64,000 nt of DNA, taken from NCBI GenBank assembly GCA_900551235.1, contig URUU01000002.1, positions 1-64,000 of the forward strand, in the 5' to 3' direction. Positions 26,982 to 36,045 of this stretch are shown piece after piece; within the stretch, counting starts at the first letter, position 1, and the number at the start of each line of letters is the position of its first letter. Under the pieces are notes generated by a model, which did not search any database, was not told where the DNA came from, and saw nothing but the letters and a program-made list of their open reading frames with translations. This stretch comes from an uncultured Lachnospiraceae bacterium (GTDB lineage: Bacteria; Bacillota; Clostridia; Lachnospirales; Lachnospiraceae). The position numbers and the translations under genes were made by a program.

Positions 26982-27652
26982 CTGTGACTCTCCTGATAAT
27001 CTTCCAGCAGTTTTCTGTATTTTTCTGCATTCTCGGCCGTTTTTCTGCCAAACACTGCCGATCCTGCCACCAGAATATTCGCTCCTGCCTCCAGTACCGC
27101 ATCAATGGTCGTATCATTGATACCTCCATCCACCTCGATATCGGTCTGAAGTCCTTTTTCCTCTATGATCGTACGCAGCTCTTTGATCTTTCCGGTACAG
27201 TACGGAATGTATTTCTGATTTCCAAAGCCCGGATTGACGGTCATAAGCAGTACCATATCCACTTTTTCAAGCAGATAATCCAGTTCCCGTAAGGATGTAG
27301 AAGGATTCAGGGCAATGCCGGCCTTTTTTCCTGACTGATGGATCTGCTCGATGGCACGGTCCGGATGTTTGCAGGCTTCTGCATGGATTGTGATGATATC
27401 TGCTCCGCTTGCCGCGATCTCTTCGATATAACGCTCCGGCTGTTCTACCATCAGATGCACATCAAAAACCATTTTGCTAATCTTGCGGATCGACTTTATG
27501 ATCGGGAATCCAAAGGAAATGCTCGGCACAAACATTCCATCCATCACATCAATATGAAGATAGTTTACACCCGCCTGCTCCACCGTGCGGATCTCCTCAC
27601 CCAGTTTTGCGAAATCCGCCGAAAGAATAGACGGTGACAATTCATATTTCAT
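26978..27652 (-). CDS. rpe: Ribulose-phosphate 3-epimerase
   Basis: Interconverts D-ribulose 5-phosphate and D-xylulose 5-phosphate in the pentose phosphate pathway. The 224-residue TIM-barrel has the LSPSILSADFAKLG start, the metal-binding HIDVMDGMFVPSISFG motif, VDVHLMVE-like (FDVHLMVEQPERYI) strand, MTVNPGFGNQKYI, and VDGGINDTTI with the catalytic Asp. It begins 5 nt after rsgA. Confidence 0.98.
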   Translation of the reverse strand: MKYELSPSILSADFAKLGEEIRTVEQAGVNYLHIDVMDGMFVPSISFGFPIIKSIRKISKMVFDVHLMVEQPERYIEEIAASGADIITIHAEACKHPDRAIEQIHQSGKKAGIALNPSTSLRELDYLLEKVDMVLLMTVNPGFGNQKYIPYCTGKIKELRTIIEEKGLQTDIEVDGGINDTTIDAVLEAGANILVAGSAVFGRKTAENAEKYRKLLEDYQESHR

Positions 27653-27657
27653 GATAT

Positions 27658-28536
27658 TCAGTACCTCCTTTTCTGCTTCAGTTCTTCATACAGTTCTTTG
27701 TAACTGCCATACCGTACGGAACTGATCCTGCCTTCCAGAAGTGCCTCTTTGACACCGCAGTCCGGCTCACTCAAATGCATACAGCCCTGAAAACGGCAGT
27801 ATGGTTCGTATTTTCGAAATTCGGCAAAATACTCTTTCAGATCTTCTTTTTCAAAATCAGTCAGATAAAGCGAACTGAACCCCGGTGTGTCCATCAGATA
27901 CGTATTGTCACCGATGGAAAACAGTTCCGAATGTCTGGTCGTATGCTTTCCGCGGTCGATCTTCTGGCTGATCTCTCCTACGGTCATCTCTGCTTCCGGA
28001 TAGAGAAAATTGATCATCGAAGACTTGCCGACTCCGGACGGACCTGCCACTACGGTAGTCCTGCCCTGCAGAAGCTCCCGGATCTGTTCTGTTCCGGTCT
28101 GTTCCCTTACACTGGTAAAGAGCAGATGGCAGCCACATTTCTCATAGATACTGCGCAGCTTCTCTTCTTCTTCATCTCCTGCGATATCTCTTTTATTAAA
28201 ACATACGATCGCCGGTATCTCCTGATATTCCATGGATATCAGAAACCGGTCCAGAAGCCCCAGATTCGGTGCCGGTCTGCTGACTGCAAAGATCACCATT
28301 GCCTGGTCTACATTGGCAACTGCCGGGCGGATCAGGGCATTTCTGCGCGGAAAGATATCCTTGATGTTTCCTTCTTTCTTTTCCTCATCCAGAATATCGA
28401 TGCACACATCGTCCCCCACCAGCGGCTTTACTTTATGCTTACGGAAAATGCCTTTTGCCTTGCACTGATATACCCCTTTTCCCGGTACATGGACATAATA
28501 AAATCCGGCAATCCCTTTTATAATTTTTCCCTGCAT
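27658..28536 (-). CDS. rsgA: Ribosome small-subunit-dependent GTPase RsgA
   Basis: Circularly permuted GTPase that matures and checks the 30S subunit. The 292-residue product has an N-terminal OB-fold, then the permuted G-motif order: CFNKRD (G4), GPSGVGKSSMIN (G1), and DTPGFSS (G3). A C-terminal zinc motif follows, with Cys residues in CRFQGCMHLSEPDC. It is encoded 23 nt after the PASTA kinase gene, the usual Firmicutes context. Confidence 0.97.
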   Translation of the reverse strand: MQGKIIKGIAGFYYVHVPGKGVYQCKAKGIFRKHKVKPLVGDDVCIDILDEEKKEGNIKDIFPRRNALIRPAVANVDQAMVIFAVSRPAPNLGLLDRFLISMEYQEIPAIVCFNKRDIAGDEEEEKLRSIYEKCGCHLLFTSVREQTGTEQIRELLQGRTTVVAGPSGVGKSSMINFLYPEAEMTVGEISQKIDRGKHTTRHSELFSIGDNTYLMDTPGFSSLYLTDFEKEDLKEYFAEFRKYEPYCRFQGCMHLSEPDCGVKEALLEGRISSVRYGSYKELYEELKQKRRY

Positions 28537-28559
28537 GAAAACTCCATGTTCTGTGCCGC

Positions 28560-30770
28560 TTATTTGGAAAACGGCACGCCGTCATATTCTACTTTTTTGG
28601 ATACGTCCCCGTTATCATCCAGTACATACACATAGGCTGTCGCACTGCTGTCTGAGTTCGATGTTGTCTTCAGACGGTATGGAAACTCTACGGCTTCTCC
28701 ATCTACCAGTGTCGTTGTTTTACCGTCCTGAACAAGCTCAATCCTTACTTTTTCCCCGTTGTAATCCTGTGGGGCATAAAGCTTCACATCCGTAGAATAT
28801 TTCTTTTTGCTGCTTTTTGTTTCTTTTGTTGTCTCTTTCGTCTGTGAATCACCGCCTGATGCCAAAAGCTGGTTGACAGTCAGATTGATCGTAGTTCCCT
28901 TTTCTACACTCTCACCGGATTCGACATCCTGTTCCAGCACTTCGCCGTCCTCTCTTCCGGTATCCTGCGTAGTTTTGACCTTCACTGCCAGCCCCATATT
29001 TTCCAGCATAGACTGCGCCGCATCTGAATTTTGTCCTGTCACATTCGGAACAGTTACCATATCAGAGGGATCGTCGTATGAGTCGCTGTTATTTCCGCCT
29101 TTGCTGATATAAATAGTTACGGTAGAATTCTGTGTCACTTCCTGCCCTGCACCAGGACTGGTATAGCTTACTTTTCCGGTGTCCACCGAAGTATCATAAA
29201 CTTCTTCCTGGTCACATTTCAGTCCTGCTTTTTCCAGCTCTGCTTTTGCATCTTCGGCTGTCTTGTCTGCCAGATCCGGCACAGTGATCTTATCACTGCC
29301 GCTGCTGACGGTGTAGGAGATTGTTGTATTTTTCTCTGCCATCTCACCGGCCGCCGGCTGCTGGAGCATGATCTGTCCCTTGTCATACTCTGCGGACGGT
29401 TCCTCCCCTGCATACTCTATGCCAAGTCCGGAATCCGCAAGCAGTTCTTTTGCTTCTTCCTCTGTTCTTCCAAGAAGGTTTGGCACTTCGATCTTGCCGG
29501 AATCCTGTGTTGTCTCCAGGGTTGTCTCTGTCTGTTTCTTACTGTTTCCGCCTGCCAGAAATCCCAGGTCAAACAGACCGGTCGCACTTCCGACCAGTGC
29601 CAGAAAGATGAAGAGGATCAGAAGTCCCAGTATGATGCTTCCGATGGTCATAAATTTCTCCAGTTTAGGATTTATGCCTGCATCTTCTTCGTCTTCATCC
29701 TCGTTCTGATAATATCTGCCGCCATAATTCTGTGTTCTTGGCGGATAAGTCTTTTCCTGATAAGGCACTCTGCCGCCCTGCATATTCTGCTGCGTCGGAA
29801 TCTGATTTGCGATTTCAACATTTTTCTGATAAGTATCTTCCGGCGGCTGTACTTCCGCACGTCCTTCTTTGATCTTGTTCAGCTCATCTTTGGAGACGAT
29901 CACCGTATGCGCATGACTGTCAAGCGGGGCGATCCGTACAAAATCCCCTTCCGGATTGACCAGCGATTCTTTCAGGTCTCCGATCAGTTCTTCCATGTCG
30001 TTATAACGTCTGTCCGGGCTTTTCTGGGTGCATTTGTAAATGATCTGAACCGTGCTCTTTGGCAGATCCGGAACATATTTTCGCGGAGACTGCATTTCTT
30101 CCTGCAGATGTTTGAGTGCGATCGCTACCGTTGTATCTCCGTCAAACGGAACATGACCGGTCAGCATCTCGTACATCGTAATACCAAGCGAGTAAATATC
30201 ACTCTTGTAGTCGCTGTATCCGCCCCTGGCCTGCTCCGGTGAACTGTAGTGTACAGAACCCATGACATTGGAGCTGATGGTATTGGATGTGGCCACTCTT
30301 GCAATACCAAAATCGGTTACTTTTACCTTACCATCCGTAGAAATAATAATATTCTGCGGTTTCACATCGCGATGTACGATCCCGTTGTTGTGTGCCGCCT
30401 GCAGTCCCATCGATACCTGAATTGCAATGCTGGTCGCTTCCCGAACCGCAAGTCTCCCCTTTTTCTCAATATATTCTTTTAAAGTGATGCCTTCTACCAG
30501 TTCCATCACAATAAAACTGATGCCATTATCTTCCCCTACATCATAAACATTTACAATATTCGGATGTGCAAGTCCTGCTGCGGACTGTGCTTCTACCCGG
30601 AATTTACTGATGAATCCCCTGTCTTTTCGAAATTCAGGCTTTAATACTTTCACAGCTACAAAACGGTTCAGCGTATGATCTTTTGCCTTGTAGACATCTG
30701 CCATCCCACCGGAGCCGATCCTGCTGATGATCTCATAACGATCCTGAATAAACATGCCTTCTTTTAACAT
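28560..30770 (-). CDS. prkC: PASTA-domain Ser/Thr protein kinase (PrkC/StkP type)
   Basis: Membrane kinase that senses muropeptides or lipid II and phosphorylates division, wall and translation proteins. The 736 residues comprise an N-terminal Hanks-type kinase (GSGGMADVYKA loop, VAVKVLKPE lysine, HRDVKPQNI catalytic loop, DFGIA), a juxtamembrane linker, one membrane segment at about 370-393, and three extracellular PASTA repeats (starting near VPNLLG, VPDLAD and VPNVTG). A Ser/Thr/Lys linker and an extra C-terminal beta domain of about 80 residues follow. It overlaps prpC by 7 nt, so kinase and phosphatase are made together. Confidence 0.97.
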   Translation of the reverse strand: MLKEGMFIQDRYEIISRIGSGGMADVYKAKDHTLNRFVAVKVLKPEFRKDRGFISKFRVEAQSAAGLAHPNIVNVYDVGEDNGISFIVMELVEGITLKEYIEKKGRLAVREATSIAIQVSMGLQAAHNNGIVHRDVKPQNIIISTDGKVKVTDFGIARVATSNTISSNVMGSVHYSSPEQARGGYSDYKSDIYSLGITMYEMLTGHVPFDGDTTVAIALKHLQEEMQSPRKYVPDLPKSTVQIIYKCTQKSPDRRYNDMEELIGDLKESLVNPEGDFVRIAPLDSHAHTVIVSKDELNKIKEGRAEVQPPEDTYQKNVEIANQIPTQQNMQGGRVPYQEKTYPPRTQNYGGRYYQNEDEDEEDAGINPKLEKFMTIGSIILGLLILFIFLALVGSATGLFDLGFLAGGNSKKQTETTLETTQDSGKIEVPNLLGRTEEEAKELLADSGLGIEYAGEEPSAEYDKGQIMLQQPAAGEMAEKNTTISYTVSSGSDKITVPDLADKTAEDAKAELEKAGLKCDQEEVYDTSVDTGKVSYTSPGAGQEVTQNSTVTIYISKGGNNSDSYDDPSDMVTVPNVTGQNSDAAQSMLENMGLAVKVKTTQDTGREDGEVLEQDVESGESVEKGTTINLTVNQLLASGGDSQTKETTKETKSSKKKYSTDVKLYAPQDYNGEKVRIELVQDGKTTTLVDGEAVEFPYRLKTTSNSDSSATAYVYVLDDNGDVSKKVEYDGVPFSK

Positions 30771-31507
30771 TGCTCCACCTCACCTGTCAGCGGCTGTGCA
30801 AGCACAACCGCGATATTATCCTTACCGCCATTCTCGTTTGCCTTTGCGATCAGATCCATGGCTATCTTTGGCAGTTCTCTGCCGCTTTTCACAATCCTTT
30901 CGATCTCAGCATCTTCTACCATATTGCTAAGACCGTCTGAGCACATCAGAATCTTGTCTCCCTTCTGCAGATCCAGATCAAAGAAATCCACCGCAACATC
31001 GCGATGTGCTCCGATTGCTCTTGTGATAATATTTTTGTCGGGATGATTTCTTGCCTGTTCCCGGCTGATCTCCCCTATCCGTACCATCTCTTCTACAAGG
31101 GAATGGTCTCTTGTTATTTGTTTTATATGATCTCGGACCAGATATAATCTACTGTCACCTACATTGGCAACATACAGATAATTCTGAACAACCGTAGCTG
31201 CTACTACTGTCGTTCCCATGCCGCTCAGTCTTTCATCTCCTGCTGCCTTTTCAACTACTTTTTCATTTGCTGTCTCTATGGCACTGCGGAGCACGCGTAT
31301 CGGATTGCGTTCCCGGCTTCGTTTAATATGACTTACGATCACTTCCACCGTATAGCGGGATGCGGTGTCACCCGCCTGATGTCCGCCCATACCATCTGCC
31401 ACGATCAGCAGATTCGGCAGAGGCCCTACCGGGGTATCCGAAGCAAACACAAAATCCTGGTTCATGGTTCTTTTCTGTCCTACATCGGTAACACAGCATG
31501 ATCTCAT
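30764..31507 (-). CDS. prpC: PP2C-type Ser/Thr phosphatase, partner of PrkC
   Basis: Metal-dependent phosphatase that reverses PrkC phosphorylation. Motifs are DVGQKRTMNQD, ADGMGGHQAGD, VGDSRLYLV, and CSDGLSNMV with the metal-binding Asp residues. The frame extends to 31564, but the ATG at 31507 has AAGGAG at the right distance and gives the family N-terminus (MRSCCVTDVG), 247 residues, starting 4 nt after rlmN. This start is therefore preferred. Confidence 0.96.
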   Translation of the reverse strand: MRSCCVTDVGQKRTMNQDFVFASDTPVGPLPNLLIVADGMGGHQAGDTASRYTVEVIVSHIKRSRERNPIRVLRSAIETANEKVVEKAAGDERLSGMGTTVVAATVVQNYLYVANVGDSRLYLVRDHIKQITRDHSLVEEMVRIGEISREQARNHPDKNIITRAIGAHRDVAVDFFDLDLQKGDKILMCSDGLSNMVEDAEIERIVKSGRELPKIAMDLIAKANENGGKDNIAVVLAQPLTGEVEQC

Positions 31508-31511
31508 GCTT

Positions 31512-32558
31512 TTACTCCTTTTTTTCTTTATCCATATAACTTTTCCTAAGTTGTCCACAAGCACCGCCTATATCACGTCCCATTTCTCTTCTAATAGTAA
31601 CATTTATTCCGCAATTTTCAAGTTTATTTTTAAATTCTGCAATCACTTTTTTCTCTGATTGCACATAGGAACGTTCTTTTACCGGATTGACCGGGATCAG
31701 ATTTACATGACAGTTTATGTCATGGATCAGCTCATAGAGCTGCCTCGCATCTTCTTTTGAATCGTTCTGTCCGCCTACCAGACTGTATTCGAATGTGATC
31801 CGGCGTCCAGTTTTTTCATAATAATAGCGACATGCATCCACTGTCTCATGGATCTCATACCTTCCGGCGATCGGAAGCAGCGCCTTTCTTTTTTCCTGGT
31901 CTGGTGCATGCAGGGAAAGTGCCAGTGTAATCTGAAATCCTTCATCTGCAAGCTGACGCATCCGCGGCACAATCCCGCAGGTCGACAACGTGATATTTCT
32001 CTGGCTGATATTCAGACCGTGTTCATCACTTAACATACGGATAAATTTTACCGCATTGTCATAGTTATCCAGAGGTTCTCCGGTTCCCATCATCACAAGG
32101 TTGGAAACCCGCTCCCCGATATCTTTCTGAATGCGGTAAATCTGATCAAGCATCTCGCCAGCCGTCAGATCTCTTGTCTTTCCCCCGATCGTGGAGGCGC
32201 AGAAACGGCAGCCCATACGGCAGCCGACCTGTGTGGAAATACAGACCGAATTGCCGTGCTGGTAACGCATCAGCACACTCTCGATCACATAGCCGTCTGA
32301 AAGGCGGAACAGATATTTCCGTGTCCCGTCCAGCTTTGAGACTAATGTCTGCACATTCTCAAGGCAGGTATATTCACATATTTCCGATAATTTTTCCCGC
32401 AGGTTTTTGGAGAGATTACTCATCTCATCAAATCCGTCTGCCTGCTTCTCATGCATCCACTGATACACCTGTTTTGCCCGGAAAGGCTTTTCGCCTATGC
32501 TGACAAAAAACGCCTTCAGTTCCTCATGATCCATTGATTTGATATCTGTTTTTTCCAT
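31512..32558 (-). CDS. rlmN: Dual-specificity 23S rRNA/tRNA adenine C2-methyltransferase RlmN
   Basis: Radical-SAM enzyme that methylates C2 of A2503 in 23S rRNA and A37 in some tRNAs. The cluster motif CRMGCRFCAST, the upstream SVCISTQVGC, GTGEPLDNYDN, and a C-terminal Cys (GGACGQL) for the methyl-Cys intermediate are present. An ATG two codons upstream (32564) abuts the ribosome site AGAGG, so the ATG at 32558, 7 nt from it, is preferred. The 348-residue length is typical. Confidence 0.97.
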   Translation of the reverse strand: MEKTDIKSMDHEELKAFFVSIGEKPFRAKQVYQWMHEKQADGFDEMSNLSKNLREKLSEICEYTCLENVQTLVSKLDGTRKYLFRLSDGYVIESVLMRYQHGNSVCISTQVGCRMGCRFCASTIGGKTRDLTAGEMLDQIYRIQKDIGERVSNLVMMGTGEPLDNYDNAVKFIRMLSDEHGLNISQRNITLSTCGIVPRMRQLADEGFQITLALSLHAPDQEKRKALLPIAGRYEIHETVDACRYYYEKTGRRITFEYSLVGGQNDSKEDARQLYELIHDINCHVNLIPVNPVKERSYVQSEKKVIAEFKNKLENCGINVTIRREMGRDIGGACGQLRKSYMDKEKKE

Positions 32559-32568
32559 GCACATACCT

Positions 32569-33915
32569 CTACTTTATCCTTTTCAGGCGTGCGATGAAAA
32601 ATCCGTCGGACTTATGTACGCCCGGCAGAAGCTGAAGATAACCCGCTTCTGTCGTTTTCCCTTTCAGTTCGTCACAGATATACGGATCCATGCTCTCCAG
32701 TACAAACGGATAGTTTTCCAGAAACCACTTTACGTTATACTGATTTTCCTCCGCACCGATCGTGCAGGTGCTGTAGATCAGCGTCCCGCCGACTTTGACA
32801 TATTTCCAGACTGTATCAAGGATCTTTCTTTGCAGTTTGATGATCTCGGCCTGTTTTGCCGGTGTCATCTTGTAGCGGATATCGGCTTTTTTGCCGATCA
32901 CACCAAGTCCCGAACATGGTACATCTGCCAGAAGAACATCTGCTTTTTCTTCTGACTGCGGGTCAAAAACCGTCGCATCCTGAAGGGCTGCAGACATATT
33001 GATCACGCCGATCCGTTCGATGTTTTCCTGCATCAGCTGTACTTTGTAATCCGTGATATCTCTTGCTTCCACATGTCCGCTTCCGCGCAGCATATCCGCA
33101 AGATGGAGACTTTTGCCTCCCGGGGCTGCACAGACATCGATACAGTAATCGCCCCATTTGGGTGCTGCAATTTCAGAAACCAGCATCGAACTGACATCCT
33201 GTACCTGGAACCAGCCTTTTTTGAATGCATCGACTGCTTTCATATAATTGTAGTTTTTGATATTCAGTGCATAATCCAGATAAGGAACCTGTTCTGCTTC
33301 GATTCCCTGCCCCTGCAGACTTTCCATGATTTCTGCTTTGGAAGCTTTGTCAAGATTACAACGGATCGATGTCGGCTTTTCTTCATGCATATCCTGGCAG
33401 ATCTTCTCTACCGCCTCAAAGCCATAAAGTTCACACCAGTTCTTTACGATCCATTCCGGCATGGAATAAGTAATGGAAAGGTAAAGCATCGGCTGTCTCT
33501 CTTTTGACGGATATTCTACTTTATCCAGATTTCTTGCAACACTTCGAAGCACACCGTTCACAAAACCTTTGAGCTGATAGAACCCCCGCTTCTGCGCCAG
33601 ACGCACGCCTTCATTGCACACCGCAGAATCCGGCACGCTGTCCATATATTTCAGTTGATACACCGACATGCGCAGAATGTTGCGGATGACAGGTTTCATA
33701 TTTTCGATTTTTATTTTTGAAAAACGTTCTATAATATAATCCATCTGAATCATATTTTCCAGCGTTCCCTCGGTCACTCGCGTGATAAATGCACGGTCAC
33801 GTTTATCCAGATACTGATATTTTTCCAGCACTTCCTTGAGTACGATGTGACTGTACTGCTCTTCCTCCACAATCTCCATCAGTGCACCGAGGATAATTTC
33901 TCTCAGATTAATCAT
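32569..33915 (-). CDS. rsmB: 16S rRNA (cytosine-967-C5)-methyltransferase RsmB
   Basis: SAM-dependent m5C methyltransferase with an N-terminal NusB-like RNA-binding domain (about 1-140) and a C-terminal Rossmann catalytic domain. Motifs are DVCAAPGGKSLHLADM (SAM binding), DVPCSGLGVIGKKADIRYK (motif IV, Pro-Cys) and YSTCTI (motif VI, catalytic Cys). The 448-residue length fits. It overlaps the upstream zinc-peptidase gene by 8 nt. Confidence 0.97.
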   Translation of the reverse strand: MINLREIILGALMEIVEEEQYSHIVLKEVLEKYQYLDKRDRAFITRVTEGTLENMIQMDYIIERFSKIKIENMKPVIRNILRMSVYQLKYMDSVPDSAVCNEGVRLAQKRGFYQLKGFVNGVLRSVARNLDKVEYPSKERQPMLYLSITYSMPEWIVKNWCELYGFEAVEKICQDMHEEKPTSIRCNLDKASKAEIMESLQGQGIEAEQVPYLDYALNIKNYNYMKAVDAFKKGWFQVQDVSSMLVSEIAAPKWGDYCIDVCAAPGGKSLHLADMLRGSGHVEARDITDYKVQLMQENIERIGVINMSAALQDATVFDPQSEEKADVLLADVPCSGLGVIGKKADIRYKMTPAKQAEIIKLQRKILDTVWKYVKVGGTLIYSTCTIGAEENQYNVKWFLENYPFVLESMDPYICDELKGKTTEAGYLQLLPGVHKSDGFFIARLKRIK

Positions 33916-34603
33916 CTCTTCTGTTTCCTCCTGCTAAAATGACAAGACGCAGCAACTGCAGAATCGATGCAGCAAGGCTTGCCACATAGGTCATGGCTGC
34001 GGCTCGAAGTACTTTCTTTGCGCCTGTGACCTCACTGCTTCCAAGCATACCGGTGCCTTCCAGAATCTGGATGGCGCGGCTGGACGCATTGAACTCAACC
34101 GGCAGTGTCACCAGTTGAAAGATCACCGCCAGTCCAAAAAGTAAAATACCGATCATAAGCAGCGGACGCATACTGAAGATCAGTCCTGCAACAAAAACCG
34201 GCCAGGAAAGGCTCGAACCAATATTGGCTGCCGGAACCAGTGTACTTCGAAGCACCAGCGGCCCATATCCTTTCTGATGCTGGATCGCATGACCGCACTC
34301 ATGGGCTGCCACACATACTGCTGCAACCGAATCGGATGCGTAGGTACTGTCAGAAAGACGCAGTACTTTGGATCTCGGATCATAGTGGTCAGTCAGTTCT
34401 CCTGCCACACGCTCAATGCGTACATCATAAATCCCGCTTCTGTTCAGCACTTCCTGTGCCGCCTGTGCCCCGGTATAACCTGCCATACAGCGCACGCGGG
34501 AATACTTTGCAAAAGTACTCTTTACACCTGCGGAAGCAATCATCGTCAGGATCAGTCCTGCAAAAACAAGAATCACTGTCGGATCATAGTACCATCCATA
34601 CAT
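33908..34603 (-). CDS. Membrane zinc metallopeptidase, YugP family
   Basis: A 231-residue membrane protein with an HEXXH-type zinc site (AAHECGHAIQH near residue 105). A membrane segment lies near the N-terminus, with two or three more after the motif. This layout matches the neutral zinc metallopeptidase family called YugP in Bacillus. The physiological substrate is unknown. It lies between fmt, which it overlaps by 1 nt (TAATG), and rsmB, as in many Clostridia. Confidence 0.9.
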   Translation of the reverse strand: MYGWYYDPTVILVFAGLILTMIASAGVKSTFAKYSRVRCMAGYTGAQAAQEVLNRSGIYDVRIERVAGELTDHYDPRSKVLRLSDSTYASDSVAAVCVAAHECGHAIQHQKGYGPLVLRSTLVPAANIGSSLSWPVFVAGLIFSMRPLLMIGILLFGLAVIFQLVTLPVEFNASSRAIQILEGTGMLGSSEVTGAKKVLRAAAMTYVASLAASILQLLRLVILAGGNRRDD

Positions 34604-35532
34604 TATAATCTCATCCCTTTCTCAAGATGACAGCCCCTAAGAAAGGCTGCCGTGTCCATACGTTTCTTACCTTCTAATTGAAGTTCTTTCACTGAGAGGA
34701 TCTTTTCTCCTGTCTGGATCAGGAACTCAGCTTTTTCTGCCTTTAATACGGTTCCCGGCTGTTCTTTTTCGCCCACCTGTCCGCACACATCGGCTGCCCA
34801 TATTTTCAGGGTTCTGCCGTTTAGCTTTGTGTAGGCACTCGGCCACGGGTTCAGTCCCCGGATCAGCCTCTCCAGTTCTTCTGCCGGGCGGTTCCAGTCT
34901 ATCGCTCCCATATCTTTTGTGAGCATTTTCGCATAGGCAGTCGGTGATTCTCCCTGTTTCTTCGGAGTGACCGTGCCCTTCTCCAGTGCATCAAGCGTCT
35001 CAAGGAGCAGTCCTGCCCCCGCTTTGCTCAGCTTGTCAAACAGGCTTCCTCCTGTTTCTTTTTCATCCAGAGGCACAACTGTTCTAAGCAGCATATCTCC
35101 GGTATCCAGGCCGGCATCCATCTGCATGGTGGTAACTCCCGATTCCTTTTCGCCGTCTATCACTGCCCACTGGATCGGGGCAGCCCCGCGGTATTTCGGA
35201 AGAAGAGAACCATGCACATTGATGCATCCATAAGGTGCAATATCCAGAATTTCCTGCGGTATGATCTGGCCAAATGCCACGACAACCAGCACATCTGGTA
35301 CAAGTGCCCTGATCTGTTCCACCACTTCCGGATCCCTTATTTTTTGGGGCTGATAGACCGGAATATTTTCCCGGACAGCCACTTCCTTGACCGGGGTAAA
35401 CTGCATCGCCTTTCCGCGTCCCTTTGGTTTATCCGGCTGTGTGAAGACAGCGATCACCTCATGCTTCGATGAAACCAGTGCTTCCAGTGCCTCCACCGCG
35501 AAATCCGGTGTACCCATATATACAATCTTCAT
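34603..35532 (-). CDS. fmt: Methionyl-tRNA formyltransferase
   Basis: Formylates Met-tRNAfMet with 10-formyltetrahydrofolate so that translation can initiate. The 309-residue product has the MKIVYMGTPDFAVEAL start, the formyltransferase loop HGSLLPKYRGAAPIQWA with the catalytic His, the MDAGLDTGDML motif, and the C-terminal tRNA-binding OB-like domain (GLNPWPSAYT). It is encoded 15 nt after def; the two act at opposite ends of the N-formyl-Met cycle. Confidence 0.98.
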   Translation of the reverse strand: MKIVYMGTPDFAVEALEALVSSKHEVIAVFTQPDKPKGRGKAMQFTPVKEVAVRENIPVYQPQKIRDPEVVEQIRALVPDVLVVVAFGQIIPQEILDIAPYGCINVHGSLLPKYRGAAPIQWAVIDGEKESGVTTMQMDAGLDTGDMLLRTVVPLDEKETGGSLFDKLSKAGAGLLLETLDALEKGTVTPKKQGESPTAYAKMLTKDMGAIDWNRPAEELERLIRGLNPWPSAYTKLNGRTLKIWAADVCGQVGEKEQPGTVLKAEKAEFLIQTGEKILSVKELQLEGKKRMDTAAFLRGCHLEKGMRL

Positions 35533-35547
35533 CTTTCAGGCCTCCTG

Positions 35548-36024
35548 TTATTCTTCTTCCTCATAAGGAGCTGCATCTTCTAATTCGCCCTCTACTTTTT
35601 CTACGTACATATGTCCATCCAGATGTTCACATTCATGGCAGATGGCACGGGCAAGAAGTCCCTCTCCTTCCAGGATAAATTCCTTCATATCTTCATCATA
35701 TGCTTTTACTTTGGCATAATCCGGTCTGGTAACGATCCCGGTCTTTCCAGGGACGCTTAAACATCCCTCATAGCCTCTCTGCTCTCCGGCTGTCTCGATG
35801 ATCACCGGATTGATCAGGACGTGTGGATCGTCTCCGCAGTCGATGACTACGATTCTTTTGAGCATACCAACCTGATTTGCTGCAAGCCCCACCCCCATCG
35901 CATCGTACATTGTCTCAAACATATCATCGATCAGTTCTCTCGTCTTTGGTGTCACTTCTTTTACTTCTTTGCACACTTTCGTCAGTACATCGTCTCCGAG
36001 TGTTCTTATTGTTCTGGTTGCCAT
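35548..36024 (-). CDS. def: Peptide deformylase
   Basis: Metalloenzyme that removes the N-formyl group from nascent proteins. The three family motifs are intact: GVGLAANQVG, EGCLSVPG with the metal-binding Cys, and HECEHLDG with the two His ligands and the catalytic Glu. 158 residues, with an acidic C-terminal tail. Located between priA and fmt. Confidence 0.98.
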   Translation of the reverse strand: MATRTIRTLGDDVLTKVCKEVKEVTPKTRELIDDMFETMYDAMGVGLAANQVGMLKRIVVIDCGDDPHVLINPVIIETAGEQRGYEGCLSVPGKTGIVTRPDYAKVKAYDEDMKEFILEGEGLLARAICHECEHLDGHMYVEKVEGELEDAAPYEEEE

Positions 36025-36045
36025 CTCTTTTATCCTCCGCCTTCT